From assembly GCA_009760855.2 (NCBI GenBank), contig WPIO01000009.1, positions 7,045,001 to 7,109,000 on the forward strand: a stretch of 64,000 bases of DNA. The letters run 5' to 3'. Position numbers and translations under genes: made by a program. Within the stretch, counting starts at the first letter, position 1, and every line of letters starts with the position of its first letter. Positions 34,866-46,884 of the stretch are shown in pieces. The notes beneath the pieces are model-generated. The model was not told where the DNA came from, searched no databases, and saw nothing but the letters and a program-made list of their open reading frames with translations. Source of the stretch: Cristatella mucedo. Lineage: Eukaryota > Bryozoa > Phylactolaemata > Cristatellidae.

Positions 34866-35215
34866 TACTCTCTGGTCTACCGGCCTGTGCAATAAGACTT
34901 ACATTCTGTGCAAAACATAAGCACATGTGCATGTTACTTCTTTTTAAAAATAAGAAAGTAAGGTGTACGTTGTGATAATATTGATTAGAGAGTTCCAGGC
35001 TCTGGGAGCACACAAGCTGAAGATACGATCTCCTAAAGATCTCAGGTTGGCTCGGAGTACAGTTAAATGATGGGATTCGGAGAAGTGGGTGGTACGATGC
35101 CAGCCTGACGAGGAAGTATTTCCGATATGCAAGCCGGAGCGAGAGAATGAAAGAGCCAAAGGATACAAGAAACAGATTTAAAGTCAAAATCCTGATTGAT
35201 AGGGACGTAATGCTT
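34866..35215. mobile_element. LINE A fragments in opposite orientations
   Basis: 34866-34917 is a plus-strand bit (LSGLPACAIR-like); 34944-35215 is minus-strand C-terminal domain (RANLRSLGDRIFSLCAPRAW). They meet near 34920-34944. Confidence 0.65.
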
Positions 35216-35309
35216 CAGTGAAAAGTGAAATCAAATGACAGAAATTATTTTCAGGATTGCAAGCCAAGCTGCAAAAACGCACACAAACTGTAAGCCTCCT
35301 ACTGGGCAA

Positions 35310-36065
35310 ATAATAATAATAATGCACTTGATAAAGCGCCCATAAAGAACTTAATCTATTTCTAGGCGCTTTACATTTGCTGCAAAGGGAAACGTGATTG
35401 AATCATAAGAAATATCATGCATGATAGATAACATGGATAACATGGTTAGGGGTGGCATGCACTGGGTCAGCATAAAAATGTAGTTAGTGGCAGCATGCAC
35501 CGTGTCAGCACCCATAAGCACATCAAGGACGAATCATAGGGACCCACTAAATGCTGTATTAAATAGCTGTTTTTTTAAGTTCTTTTTAAATGTGTTCAAG
35601 TCAGGGTATGTTCTGATGCAACTCAGGTGGGATTTCCAGGCTTTGGGAGCATACGAACTAAATGCACGGTCTCTAAAGGATTTGAGGTTTGTACGAGGTA
35701 TTTGTAGACTGCTGGATTCCGAAAAGCTGGTGGTACAATGCTTGGCCTGGTGGGGGAGTAGATCTGAGAGATAGGCTGGAGCCAAAGAAAGAAGTGGCCT
35801 AAAAGTGAGCGACAAAACCTTGAAGTCAATCAGTTGTTTGACTGGTAGCCAGTGAATGTCGGTGAGAAGTGGTGCGATGTGGTAACTGCGACGCTCACAA
35901 CAGACAAGCCTAGCTGTGTAGTTTTGCACCAGCTGCAATCGCCTGATCGCACATGCCGTTAGGCCAGTAAGTATCGAGTCAGAGAAGTCGAGACGGGATA
36001 TCAAGAATGCATGGACCAACTTTCACGTGGTATCCTTATCTAAACAAGCCCAAAATTTTAGCAAT
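35310..36065 (-). mobile_element. LINE A 3' portion with long open frame
   Basis: From the (AAT)n tail and hairpin at 35310-35380 through the 3'UTR to a minus-strand frame 36019-35534 that is open for 161 codons. That frame covers RLDFSDSILTGLTACAIRRL, WLPVKQLIDFKVLSLTF, SLAPAYLSDLLPHQAK, RAFSSYAPKAWKS and FKKNLKKQLFNTAFSG. It is only the C-terminal part of ORF2, so it has no RT and cannot act alone. Confidence 0.9.
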
Positions 36066-37650
36066 GACTTTTTAGGTTTTTAGCAAGTTTTAGCTGTTTT
36101 TTTAATGTTTTAGCAAACTTTAGCGACCAATAGAAGAGGGTGACAATTTTATTTGACAGAAGTAGAGTCTGGCCTGAAAATTTTTTGCATCAGCTTGACT
36201 GCACTATCCTTATACATGCAAGCCGGCCACATTTTGTAATGGTACTTGGCTTACATAGACATAATTGACTGTGAAGCTGGTATGGTAGCCTAGTGAAAGG
36301 CCAGTTTAGAACAAGATGCCCAGATTGCATCCCCACACTGCAGGCTATATGTTGGTCTCGGCCAAATGTAACGGCTATTCGTTTAATTGCTTAGTAACGC
36401 CAGTTTCCTATTATCAGTAAGTTGGTTTTACAGTCATTCAATTTCAGAGCGATGAGTCCCATTAGAGCTCTAGGTGAAAATGCCAGCAAGTCGTGCTGCA
36501 AGGGAGATAACATGACTTATTTGATTTGACTTATTAGAAACCCCCAGGAATAAAATCATTTCTGCAGCCCTGAGTCATCCTCTTGAAAATAAAAGCATAG
36601 ATTTGCTTTCTATTAAATCGAAAAGATTGTGATTAAAAACTGGGAAAAATCAATCATTGATCGTTTGAGTACCAATATGTTAAGGCTGCTTGATGACCTT
36701 TGCACATTGAAATGCGAACCCTGAATTCTCTGTCAGATATTTGACCTAAAACTTTGCAGTGCAGTGCAAGTGATGCCCCAACCGAGATGATAGGCACCCA
36801 AGAGGAATTTGGTCTGCATTCCTGAGAACGTCAATATTCGCCCATGATCGTGGCCTAAAGGCATTTGTATAGCAACCCGCGAACTTTATCATGTCACATA
36901 GGCTGAAAAGCAAGCTTTCCATCAAACAAGAAACGTGGACACAGTGGCCATTCAATTATTAGTTGGTCTTGGCTGGGGCGAAGAAGCTCGCATTTTACGA
37001 CTCGAGTATCGGACATAAGTCCTACAACTGGAAAGCCTCGATAGCACCCTGAAAACAGTAGTGATAGCCTTACTGTTAACGTTCTTCAGACGATATGTAA
37101 ATAAGGCTGCTCAATCAGCAGTCACAGTTTTATCCATATAAAGTAAGCTCACCATCAACTGCTAGTCATGCGACTAGTGAACGTTGCATGAAATGCATTA
37201 TCTATGGGTCGCCACCATCTGATCTAGTGATAATGTATTTCAATTAATTAAGACCATCTGGCTGAAGGCAAAGATGACTAATATTGCCTAAAAGGCAAGG
37301 CATAGCTTATTGCAAGCTAAGAGCCCTACAGGGTCATCAACTGCTGAATTCCGATTAGCAGGCTAGCAAATAAGCTGCAATGAGGGAGACCTGTGCTATT
37401 GAAGAATTTCTACTGTCCTTAAAAGTGGAAATAAAGGTAGGAATGCGAGGTACATGCGTGTCGTTAGCTGTACGTCAGTATTAAATGAGGGTATACACTT
37501 TCACTGTCTACAGCAATGAATTCTTTTGCCTGTTTGTACACTCACGATCTGTTTTTGAACAATTAAAGCTGTCAGAACGCTTTTTCTATTAACGGTCTCA
37601 CTCCCTTCTCTGAGGAACGAACAAGGTAAATGCATGTATGGGCCAATTTC
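36066..37650. other. No gene seen
   Basis: Unrecognised sequence. At about 36410-36455 it contains a short stretch (AGTAAGTTGGTTTTA, then TTCAATTTCAG) that recurs at the ends of the repeats at 37880 and 61650. Confidence 0.3.
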
Positions 37651-37654
37651 GATG

Positions 37655-37904
37655 TTTTTTCCCTATCTAAAAATCCCCAATTCTAGCAATGTTGTGTATC
37701 TGAAAGTAGGCAGACTCTTTGTGGACCTGATGTCTACTGTAAGGTTACTTTGAAATATGGCATTTAGATTTTGTGCAGATTCAACAGGAGATATGCTGGC
37801 AGAGTCAAACACGAGCGTTTACTTATCCAATATCTGAATCACACTCGGTTTGAACATAACTAGTACATATTTTTATCATCGTTCAATTTAAGAAAGTCCA
37901 TTAG
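37655..37904. repeat. LINE A minus fragment plus unknown ~160-bp repeat
   Basis: 37655-37740 is a minus-strand LINE A piece (AYFQLHNIAKI region). 37741-37904 is not LINE; it matches 61505-61672 (GTGCAGATTCAACAG, ATATGCTGGCAGAG, ATTCAATTTAAGAAAG). See findings. Confidence 0.55.
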
Positions 37905-38692
37905 ACGACCACACCCCACAATCAAGTCTGCTTACTTTCAGCTACATAACATTTCTAAATTTCGGACGTGCTTAGACATCTAAATTGATCCATTCATTTG
38001 TAACATCCAGTCTAGACTTGTATAACTCACTGCTTGCTGCTTTAACGGCCGGTGCAATCAGGCGCTTACAGCTGGTGCAAAACTCTGGAGCTACGCTTGT
38101 TTGTCGTGAGCTTAGCAGTTGCCACGTCATACCACTTTTTGCCGACATACGCTAGCACCTAGTCAAGCAATGCATCGACTTCAAGGCTCTGATAGTCATT
38201 TGTAGGTCTCTTCATTATCCGGCTCCAGAATAGCTATCAGATCTACTCCCACAGTAAGCTTATCATCGTAGCACTCGCTTCTCGGAATCTAATAGTTAAC
38301 CTATACGTAGTCCGAATCTCAATTCCTTTGAAGAGCGTGCATTTAATTCGTATCCTCCTACGGCTGGAACACTTCCGAATTGCATTATGGCATCCTCTGA
38401 CTTGACCACAATTCAAAAGAAACAAACAACTCATCTATTTATTACAGTCTTTAGTGGGTCCGAATGATTCGTTCTTTACTAGCACATGCGTCCTGTCACT
38501 GTGTAAACTACTGTCAACCAAATTTGCATGCTGACCCTGTGCATGTCTATCCTAGCAACGTTATGCTTGTTTTTATTGAGACTTCTACAGCTAAACATTC
38601 AATCGCGCTTCTTTTGTAGCGAATTTAATGCGCTTAGGAAGAGATCGACTTCGGTGTGAACACTCTATCAAATGTGTTGTTATTATTAGTGA
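37905..38692 (+). mobile_element. LINE A 3' portion
   Basis: Starts near the AYFQLHNI region, passes a decayed C-terminal domain and 3'UTR and ends in a degraded hairpin and short ATT tail. Many stops. Confidence 0.8.
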
Positions 38693-38732
38693 CTGCACTA
38701 TCATACCAAGTTAAGAAGTTTTAATTGTTTAT

Positions 38733-40440
38733 AATAATAATATTAATACACTTGATATAGAGCCATCAGAGAACTCAATCTATTTCTAGGCACTTCTTAT
38801 CTGCTGCAAAGGAAGCTCAATCTAATGACTAGTGGTAGCATGCTGAGTAAACAACAAGAATTACATGGTTAGGGGCGACAAGCCCAGGGTCAGCATGCAA
38901 GTAGGGTTAGTGGCAGCATGCACAGTGTCAGCACAAATAGGTATGAAAGTCGAATCACCTGGATCCACTGAATGCTGGGATAAATCGATGCGTTTTAATT
39001 TCTTTTTATATGTGGACAAGTCATGTCGTGAAGCAGGTCGCGAGTGAGTTCCTGGCTTTGAGAGCATACGAACTAAAGGTCTTCAAAGGATTTCAGATTT
39101 GTACGAGGTATGGGTAAAACGTTAGATTCCAAAAAGAGAGGGGTACGACGTTATGTGATGCTATGTTAGGTATCTCAGCCTGTAACTCCACAAGCAAAAA
39201 AGACCATGTGGGTTTTACCTGGGAAAGTTTTGCAAAGCAAATTCACAGCCTAAGCGGTCTTCGGTACGCATTCGGTAGCCAACAGACTTCATCTCAAGCA
39301 ACAAAGAGAAAGTGGGAACCATTGCTGAGTCGGGAGAGCAGTTGAAGTATTGAGTAGCATGGAAGTAGCTGCTCAGGGTCGCTGGAAAGGATGAGCCATA
39401 GTCGGCAGCAGGAGAGCAGTTGTCGTTGGGTAAGAATCGTAGAAGCAAGTTCAACAGTCAAGGACCTGCCGAGCTAAAGTATCTGTCACCAATTGCCTAT
39501 AAGTGGAGGAATAAGGCTAATTGATTATTCATACAAAACCTGAGGGCACGAGGGCACTGGAAGTGATGCAGCAGTTCAGCTAGGTATGGAGGAGCCAAGC
39601 CATGGCAGGACTTGTGGGTCAACGTAAGAACTTTGCTCTGTACCCGTCGATCACCTGGCAGCCAAAAATAGCTCTTTTAGAAAAGAAGACGCGATGTCAA
39701 ACCTCTGGTACTTGTAAACTAGCCTTGTAGCTATATTCATAGCCATTTGCAGTGGCCTTGTTGCTTTTTTTGTTAGCCCAGCCAAAAGGGAGTTACAATA
39801 ATCAAGCCGAGACAGAATTAAAGAGCTAGCTAAATCTTTTGCAAGTCACCATGAAAGACAGCTCCTTGCCTTAGATATGGATCGGACGTAACGGCTAGCT
39901 GTAGAAGCAGTCTTCGGAATGAAGCTTACAAAACTTATGCAGTTGTCAAAGATGACAACTAAATTTCAAGCAGGTAGTGATATTCGCACAGCAGCATCAC
40001 CTATTAAAAGACCAAAGCCTTCTTATCTAGCCACAAGCCTATGATGTCATATGGTGCTTAGCCTAGTGAGAAAGTCAATGTTATATGTAGGCTGCAGCCA
40101 GATAATGAAGAGACCTAAAACTGAGTGACAGAACCTTGAAGTCGCTTGACTGGGAGCCAGTGTAGGTCTGCGAGAACTGGTGTGATGTGGCATCTGCGAA
40201 GCTCACGACAGACAAGCCTATCTACAGATTTTGGTACCAACCGTAAGCGCCTAATTGCTCAGGCCCTTAGACCAGCAAGCAGAGACAGAATTCAAGAAGG
40301 GATGTCACAAATGCATGGATCAGTGTATATGTGGTATCCCTATCTACACAAGCCCGGATTGTTGTGCTGTTATGTAACTGAAAGTAGGCAGACTTGATGT
40401 GGAGCTGATGCGGTCGCTGTTCAAGTGTTCACAGTTCTGA
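38733..40440 (-). mobile_element. LINE A 3' portion split by LINE B
   Basis: (AAT)n tail, hairpin and 3'UTR at 38733-38900, C-terminal domain to about 39160, then a LINE B insertion, and LINE A again from 40023 to about 40440 (the AYFQL region reads TGAAAGTAGGCAGACTTGAT on the plus strand). The coding is frameshifted. Confidence 0.8.
39161..40022 (-). mobile_element. LINE B nested in LINE A
   Basis: Minus-strand LINE B from its 3' end (near 39200; VGYRMRTEDRLGC in the open frame 39454-39215) up to the RPSP/AQN region at about 40020. Both flanks are LINE A sequence that is contiguous in other copies. Confidence 0.8.
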
Positions 40441-40484
40441 TAGTTACACGATGCCATATCAAAGGCAGGCCAGTAGAAGCATAC

Positions 40485-40607
40485 CTGTTAGCCATATCAT
40501 CGTCTTCACCTCCCCATCCAAAGTACAGCGAGCTAAATCCGTAGACCTTTTCAAATGCATCTCTCTTGGCAGAGAGAGCCCCACCAGAATAGAATGAATA
40601 TAGTAGC
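40485..40607 (-). CDS. Beta-1,4-galactosyltransferase family gene, GWGGEDDD exon
   Basis: The 123-base minus-strand exon encodes a segment with SGGALSAKRDAF and then FGWGGEDDDMANR, the acceptor-binding and catalytic WGWGGEDDD motif of family GT7 beta-1,4-galactosyltransferases, including the FSGGVSAL-like loop. These Golgi type II membrane enzymes transfer galactose or GalNAc from UDP-sugar to GlcNAc or related acceptors. The acceptor AG lies at 40608-40609 and the donor GTAT at 40481-40484. The exon begins in phase 2, which joins in frame to the upstream exon (its last AA plus G gives Lys). No stops are present. It lies among LINE fragments. The following C-terminal exon was not found in the sequence to the left, so it may lie outside the window or have been missed. 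Confidence 0.93.
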
Positions 40608-40769
40608 CTGCAAGGCAGTGGAAATGGTGTACTGGTATTGCAACTTCACATGCCAGATGCTTACGAAGCATTCGCTAAGCTTCCGTATAAGAGTTAGGAC
40701 AATCACAAAATAAATTGTTACATGAAGATCAACCAACATCGTAGAAGATGGCTACTGAAAGTTAGTTAG

Positions 40770-40960
40770 TGAGCCGTGATGGTGCACTAGGTAAGGCGGT
40801 TGCTTTCATGACCTCGGGACCGAGGTCGTGGGTTTGATTCTTGCCGTGTGCGATTCTTTATCGCCACCGAAAGCAGTGGTGATAGCCATAGTGGCTCTTC
40901 TGTTGCTATACAAAAATAGGCTGTATAATCTGCTGGATTTATTTATATATTTATTTAAAA
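40770..40960 (+). repeat. SINE-2, tRNA-derived
   Basis: A-box-like GGTGCACTAGGTAAGGCGG and B-box-like GTGGGTTTGATTC are followed by the SINE-2 body (AAAGCAGTGGTGATAGCC, then GGCTCTTCTGTTGCTAT). It lies inside the intron and matches the copy at 61155. Confidence 0.75.
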
Positions 40961-41229
40961 CAAAGGGCGCGGCTATATACAATTATCAAGCATATAGAAT
41001 CACATGTAAATCACATGTAAATATGCTGCTGAATTGAGCATGTTTATATTAACACAAGCAGACTCATTCGTGGGTGCTTATTTTTACACTGCATCGATAT
41101 GTACCTGCCTTACAAACACTTCGGTGATTATAATTCTTCTGAGGAATAGAAACAATTATTCATTATGCAAAGGAAATTTTTTTTCGATATAAGTAGTTAA
41201 TGTGATCAATAATAAATCAGTATCTTTCT

Positions 41230-41370
41230 ACTCAGCAAAAGTCGAGATCGCGGGTTCGAATTCTTCATTCCTCGATTCTTCATTGCGAATCGCAAGCAGT
41301 GGTCATGGTCGTTAAGGCTCTTCTCTTACTATATAAACAAGGCTCTTAAATTAGCTAATATTTCTGTTTA
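41230..41370 (+). repeat. SINE-2, partial
   Basis: B-box region (GCGGGTTCGAATTC) plus body (CGCAAGCAGTGGTCATGG, then GGCTCTTCTC). The A box region is poor. Confidence 0.65.
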
Positions 41371-41804
41371 ATTTCTTCTATGGGGTATGGAAATCAATAC
41401 TTCTAGACGAAACCATTCTTCCGAGCTATTGCGCTGCATTTAAATGTGCAAAAGGGTCAATCATAAAATGGCTCCTAAAGTAGAGCCGATCCAAGATGGC
41501 CGACTAATTGAATGCATTCGAGTTTGTACTCTTACATATGTTCAGTATAACAAAATTCATGTTGAGAAATTTTTATCACTTTACATCTGAGTATTTTAGC
41601 AAGCAACTACAGCAATGAGAATAGAAACTTAAATACGTAATTCGGCATGTATTAACTATCAAGCTGGCAACTGCAGACAGCAATTACACACTGAAGGCCT
41701 CGGTTTTTGCAGTTAGCTCAAGTTATGCGATCTGTGACGTCAATGCTGCACGTGGCATCATCACTGCAAGGGAGCGATGTCACAATTTAGCAGCGTAATC
41801 TTAC

Positions 41805-41992
41805 TTATAGCTGAATTTATCAATGCCCGCAGTGTAGTGGTGAAAATCATGAGGACATCCATGCAGGTTTTTGTCGTTTAGAGGAATGAGATCAACGTCA
41901 TGGAAAATAAAACAGTCGTATCTTCCCAGGCGTGTCGTCACCAAAGCACCAATGTTCAGCAGGAGACCCCTGTTAAAAGTCTCCTTGTCCAC
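41805..41992 (-). CDS. Beta-1,4-galactosyltransferase family gene, DVD exon
   Basis: This 188-base exon encodes FNRGLLLNIGA, then YDCFIFHDVDLIPLND and a C-terminal HHYTAGIDKFSY, matching the FNRAKLLNVGF...YDCFVFSDVDLIPMND...MDKF core of GT7 beta-1,4-galactosyltransferases, including the metal-binding DVD. It is the catalytic-domain exon before the GWGGEDDD exon. The acceptor is TTTGTAG at 41993-41999 (minus strand) and the donor is GTAAG at 41800-41804. The frame is intact. The exon with the VAIIIPYRNR region was not found upstream. Whether the enzyme is a galactosyl- or GalNAc-transferase cannot be told from these two exons. Confidence 0.95.
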
Positions 41993-43162
41993 CTACAAAT
42001 TGCAGCGTGCAGCACATTTGGCTCAATATCGGTGAAGCGCCTCGTCGTCACGACTTGACCTGCTTCTTTTCGGATCATGAGAAGGTTTTGCTACGATGAC
42101 GAGTGTGTCTAGCCAATAGCTCACGACAGTGGGCCAAGCATTGTTAAGCACCTTAGGAGTCGCACAACCTAGAACATATAATCGTTACAACTTTAGGAAG
42201 AAGAATAGCATGCACACACGAATAATAAAAAGTATTCCTTAGCCTTGTAGATATTTTATGGATCCGTGAAGAGTAAGCCACCCACATGAAGTGCTATGGT
42301 TTTGGATGTTAAACAGACTCGCTGAGACAGTCAACAGTGCCATTTCAGAGTTTAATTTCCACAAGGCAAGCCTATTGGCCCTATGATGACGAATTAATAA
42401 CTAAGAACATTGTGTACTCTCTGTACAGTTCACAGCATACAAAGCTAAAGTCGAAGCTTACCAGTCTTCCGGATCTGAAAAGTACCAGAACACTAGCCAA
42501 ATAAACACAACTATGCACTGTCTATTTTATATCTACATGCTTATATTCCATTCAAAAGATGACAGGGTAGACCTGCAAGACACTGACTGGGTGCGACTTG
42601 GTGATAGTGGTAGCCGATTGAGACATCTTAAGGATATAGTGACGCCAAGGCCAGGCAGAGAAGCCAGGCAGCTAGTGACGACAGCCCACGGTGGCCGTGC
42701 CTGGAAGGCATTAACGGTGAACAGATAAAGCAGTGAGGCGCCCAACTATAACATCGTACGGCAGCTGTAAAGTATCGATATTGGAGGAAACTGTAAAATG
42801 GCTGATGAAAGGCAACCAGGGGAGAAGCCACTTCGTGACAGCAGCATATCTCCCAGTTGTGGTTCAAACCTGAGAGGTTTGCCCATGGAGTACCTCCACA
42901 GAATAAGGTGACTCGGGTGGAGCTCGGTCAGGTTAGCTTAATTCAACCGACAGGAAATCTCCCCAAGTTTGCTGGCCATGAGGCAAGCGGCAGAGGATGC
43001 GGCTGGCAAGGGAATAAGTGTAACCAAGAAACGCTGGTGACACAGTTCACCTCGCACAGGTGAGCTGTACACAGTCAAATGACCCTGCTACTGGCAGGTG
43101 ACAGCCGCGGGAGCATCAGCAGCAGATGGGATTCGCATCTCTGCCAAAGCCATATGATGTAG
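41993..43162. other. Probable further intron or intergenic; no exon found
   Basis: Should include the upstream part of the galactosyltransferase gene if the intron is short. I saw no exon with the expected PYRNR motif. Short frames at 42513-42867 are unrecognised. Confidence 0.3.
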
Positions 43163-43310
43163 TAAACAATATTTAAAAAAAATTAACTTGCGTAGGACCC
43201 TCCAAGAACTTGATCTCTGTTCAGGAGGCTCGCATATACCATGGGCTCGAACCCACTACCTCAGCCATCAAATACATTTACCTTGACCTTGGTTCTGGCG
43301 AGAATTTTTA
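43163..43310 (-). repeat. SINE-1, diverged
   Basis: Minus strand: B box GTGGGTTCGAGCCCATGG, then the hairpin tail (CTGAACAGAGATCAAGTTCT). The A-box half is degraded. Confidence 0.65.
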
Positions 43311-44274
43311 CTACTAGGCCGGGTGGTGATAAGTAATGGCTTCAGCAGCCGCTCCCGGAAAATGTAGATGCAGCATGAGCTCTCTTTTCAACGGAACTGG
43401 CGGTCTTCGGGCTACGTTCGGATTTGTCCAGTACCGTAAGATACTTTAATAGCAGCAGAATGGTTCGCATTTATTCCCATCAAAACAGCAGACGCGGAGC
43501 ACACTCCCAGAATATGATAGAAGTCTAATCGGATCCGGAATTCCAATGTCTTTACTTTTAAGGCGCGCCGATTCGACAACCATAGCCTAAGTCGTGACTT
43601 CACGAAGTGTGTCGATATGCACGCCCGTAAAAGTCGCTAATGTGTTGATCTGATGGAATCGTGGAAAAAAGAAGGAAGGCAGACACTACGATCCACAGAA
43701 TAAAAAGCTTTCTTATGTGACGAAAAACATGAAGACGAGTTATACATGGGTGGATCGAACCAACTATGGGGCAGGCAGTGTATTACCAATCGTACGAAGC
43801 AATGCTGCAGCTGGTAGCCGTGACACCTGACCCTTGCCACAGATAATGTAAAAGTCCATTGTCAGGTCCGCTGTTCTCTTATGGCAACTTCCGCCGGATT
43901 ATTATGTTGTTCTGGTACTGCGAACCTAATACCATTTCTTCACATGAGAAACGAACTGAGCATCGGTCGGCGTCGGAAAGCAACAGCACCTACCGCTCGA
44001 AGCTAGGTTTTAAACTTATCTAATCTAGGATGACCTCCGGGGTATCTTCAAAAATACCGCCAGGTATATTCTTTTTCGAGGGGATGTGCACCAAGCAAGC
44101 CAGGTAGCACAGTAAAGCATGAAGTAGCTAGCTAGCAAGTAAAATAGCCCACGAAAGCTTGAAATGGAAAGAGGGCAGTTGAAACGAACAAGGAAACATG
44201 AAATCACAAGCGCCAAGTAAAGATTCGTCCTCACTAGCACGGAGGCCACCGGACAGCTGCTCGGATGAGGCAAA
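43311..44274. other. No gene seen
   Basis: Short frames only, none recognised. Confidence 0.25.
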
Positions 44275-44830
44275 TCAAAGCCCGGCCTTAGGCGACCAGC
44301 CGGCTATGTAGGCCACCAGCTTTAAGGCATCGCTGGGGCACGGCCCCTCAACCAGCTCTTCAGGGATTAGGCGCATGCCTCCTCCGTCAGCTGTGCCACA
44401 GATCTCAACCGCCTCCGACGTATTGACGGCAGCCTTTACTTTGCCGGGCCTTATCGCCGTTACAGCAATCGCCACAGTGCTTGCCGGCGTCACAGCGATC
44501 GCCAGCATCACAGCATTTGCAGTCGTCCCAGCCGTATCACTGCCCGTCGCTGGCACGGTCTCAGTCACCTCCACATGTGCTGGCTTCTCGTGGACCTCCG
44601 TCGTCGTCGGGCAGGCAGCCTGTTTGTGGACCGAAGTCTTTTGGTCTGCCACCTCGCCGAGCCACTTGCTCCTCCCGGGCCACTTTCACGCCTCCCAGAC
44701 CGAATTCTTTGTCACCTCGAAAGCAGCCGCCTTACATGGTGCTACCTCGTCGGTCGCCACAGGCTGCTTATCCACGGTTACCACCACCTGCGGCTGCTTT
44801 GGCATCGTCGCGACAGAAAACAACCGTGAA
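44275..44830 (-). other. GC-rich region open in several frames
   Basis: A GC-rich, Ala/Thr/Val-coding region is open on the minus strand for 125 codons (44652-44275) and on the plus strand in three frames. The minus product has an internal AIAVTPAS/AIAVTAIR repeat. No family is recognised. It may be an exon or part of an old element, or just GC-rich sequence with few stops. Confidence 0.25.
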
Positions 44831-44831
44831 C

Positions 44832-44925
44832 CAACGGGGCTCGAGCCCCGAGGCGTATGTGAAGCGCCTGAATATAGATTAAGTTCTCTTAGCGCGCCAT
44901 TTAGATGAATTATTAAATTTTTTAA
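44832..44925 (+). repeat. SINE-1, 3' part
   Basis: B-box end GGGGCTCGAGCCCCGAGG, then GAAGCGCCTGAATATAGATT and AAGTTCTCTTAGCGCGCC. The A-box half is missing. Confidence 0.75.
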
Positions 44926-46884
44926 ATCCTCCTGAAAAGTGCACTAATGTCTTTCATCTGGACTCCCCGGAGACATTTTTCTCCTGGAGCATTTGTTTAG
45001 CAATTGCAACCTAGCGTGGGTGCAACTGCTTCCCAGACCCTGGCAGAGCTCTCATACTAGATCCTTCCATATTCAAAATAATCTGCTGTCCGAATTATGC
45101 TGCCAAAGTGTATGGGACCTAGCTCTAGTCGTTGAAATGCAGAAGAGGTCTATTAGATAAGAAGTTTTCTCCGACGTCATAATGTATTGGTATATGACCT
45201 CCAGGAATATCTACAGACCAAAAATTGACTAAACACGAACCACGCCCGAAATATAGCTTGAGTAAAAAAAAATTAGTCGTAGGACTCTTTGAGTATACAG
45301 GAAGCGTGTAAAGAATCAAAGCTGCATTCAATAGCCTCAGTACCTTGCATAGTAGCGGTCTCAAAGCAAGTTACTGTTGATTCAGGCTCTGCAGCAGCCA
45401 CAAACGGCATGTAAAGAATGCCTAATTCGTTTCACATATCGTAGTTCAAGGCTAAATTAAAATCACACGCAGGGGTGACTTCCGAGCTCTCAAGTAAAAT
45501 CATAAGCTCTGGCTTATCAAGCCTTTTTCCGGTTTTCTTACAAACCTAATTTTAAATATGGCCTAATCCTGTGCTTTATTTATAACCTAATCGCCCCTGC
45601 CATCTTCTACATTGCTAGCAAAAAGTTCTATGCTGCTGCCGTTACAACCACAGTCAAGTTACGGTATCAAAAGAGTTTTAGCGTTGCTCGTATCATCTTG
45701 ATGGTTAGCGAGTCACTTTGTATTAAACATTTCTAGATATTGTTTCATCATCGATACACCTATACCTTTTGCGAAACTACCCACATTCTAATGACTTGCT
45801 AGTAACTTTAAATGATGTAGAATGCTGACAAACTGCCGGTAGCTTAAATTCGTAATACAGTACGATTAGTCACCTAACTTTGGTCAAGTGTGGCTCAGAA
45901 ATTCAAAGATATTACTTTGGGAATTTTTCTGAATTCCAGAAATTCTCGTGAGCTCTTAACTAGGTCAGCTTTCCAGTGCTCAATATTGCTGTGAGTAACA
46001 TCCTCGGGTGAAAGTTCTACTCCTTGTTTCCTACTTCTCCTTCGCCAAATCTAGTCACAAGCGACTACACTAACACTCCAACAACTGATACTACATTTGT
46101 CTAGTGACCTCAGAGAACCGAATCGCTCTCTGGGCACTTTGAGGAGGCTTAACATAAAGCATTACCAAACGTTTAACATTAAGATCCGCAAGCAGCAGGC
46201 ATAAACGGAAGCAGAGATTCCTCAATAGCTATCTCAATTCTTGTAAAATTGTTACGAATAGGTGGGTGTAGCGGTTCTATACTAACGTCTTTTGAAATTA
46301 GCCGCAGCACTTGCTGCTGCCGGAACGAGGCCGTGCCAAAGTTTGACAAATACCGGAACGTCTGAAGCTTCATCGTGGCTAGCGACTTTTCGTTGCAGCA
46401 CCACTGCCCGCAGGTATGCCACCAGGAGCGGAACGGGCCAGACATTTTGGCCTGTGATTACTTAATAAAACAATTCCATATCCATAGCGTACGGAAACTT
46501 TATCGACAGCGACGAAGGGCTTTAGGCTTCCAACATAAGTAATAGCACTAAATCAACTCTCAAAGCAAGATAGCTACCAAGCCTCCAGAGAGAATCTCGC
46601 TTAGTATCGACACCTAGAGCTCAACGGACTGCTCTTTAGAAGACGTTAGCTGTATTACCCCCTAACCACTTATCGGCTCCTAGTCATTGTAATTTAGACA
46701 CGGTGAACGCTATTTTAGCAATTATAATCCGGCACACTTAGCAAGCTGACGTTTGAGTACCAATACTTATATGTGACGCACCCACAAGTCGCAGTCGTGT
46801 GTCGAGGTAGAAGCCTGAACGGTTTTGTTCCGGGCCAGAAGGGGCTAGTACCATTACCAGAAACCTTTCTGTAAGCTAAGGATA
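44926..46884. other. No gene; one hairpin-tail remnant
   Basis: Nothing coding recognised (minus frame 45364-45125 is unidentified). 46088-46145 on the minus strand holds a lone hairpin tail (AAAGTGCCCAGAGAGCGATT, then GGTTCTCTGAGG). Confidence 0.35.

Larger units (their letters stand above)
40608..41804 (-). other. Intron of the galactosyltransferase gene
   Basis: 1197 bases between the two exons, with GTAAG donor at 41800-41804 and a CAG acceptor at 40608. It contains one full and one partial SINE-2, both in opposite orientation to the gene. Confidence 0.85.

Noticed and set aside
42482-42535. A hydrophobic minus-strand piece with a GTAAG donor, as the membrane-anchor exon of the galactosyltransferase
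   Set aside because: There is no start codon or clear acceptor and the frame is stopped immediately upstream; evidence too weak.
45125-45364. Minus-strand frame with a PGGH segment as an upstream galactosyltransferase exon
   Set aside because: Only a few residues resemble the family; the following VAIIIPYRNR motif is absent.
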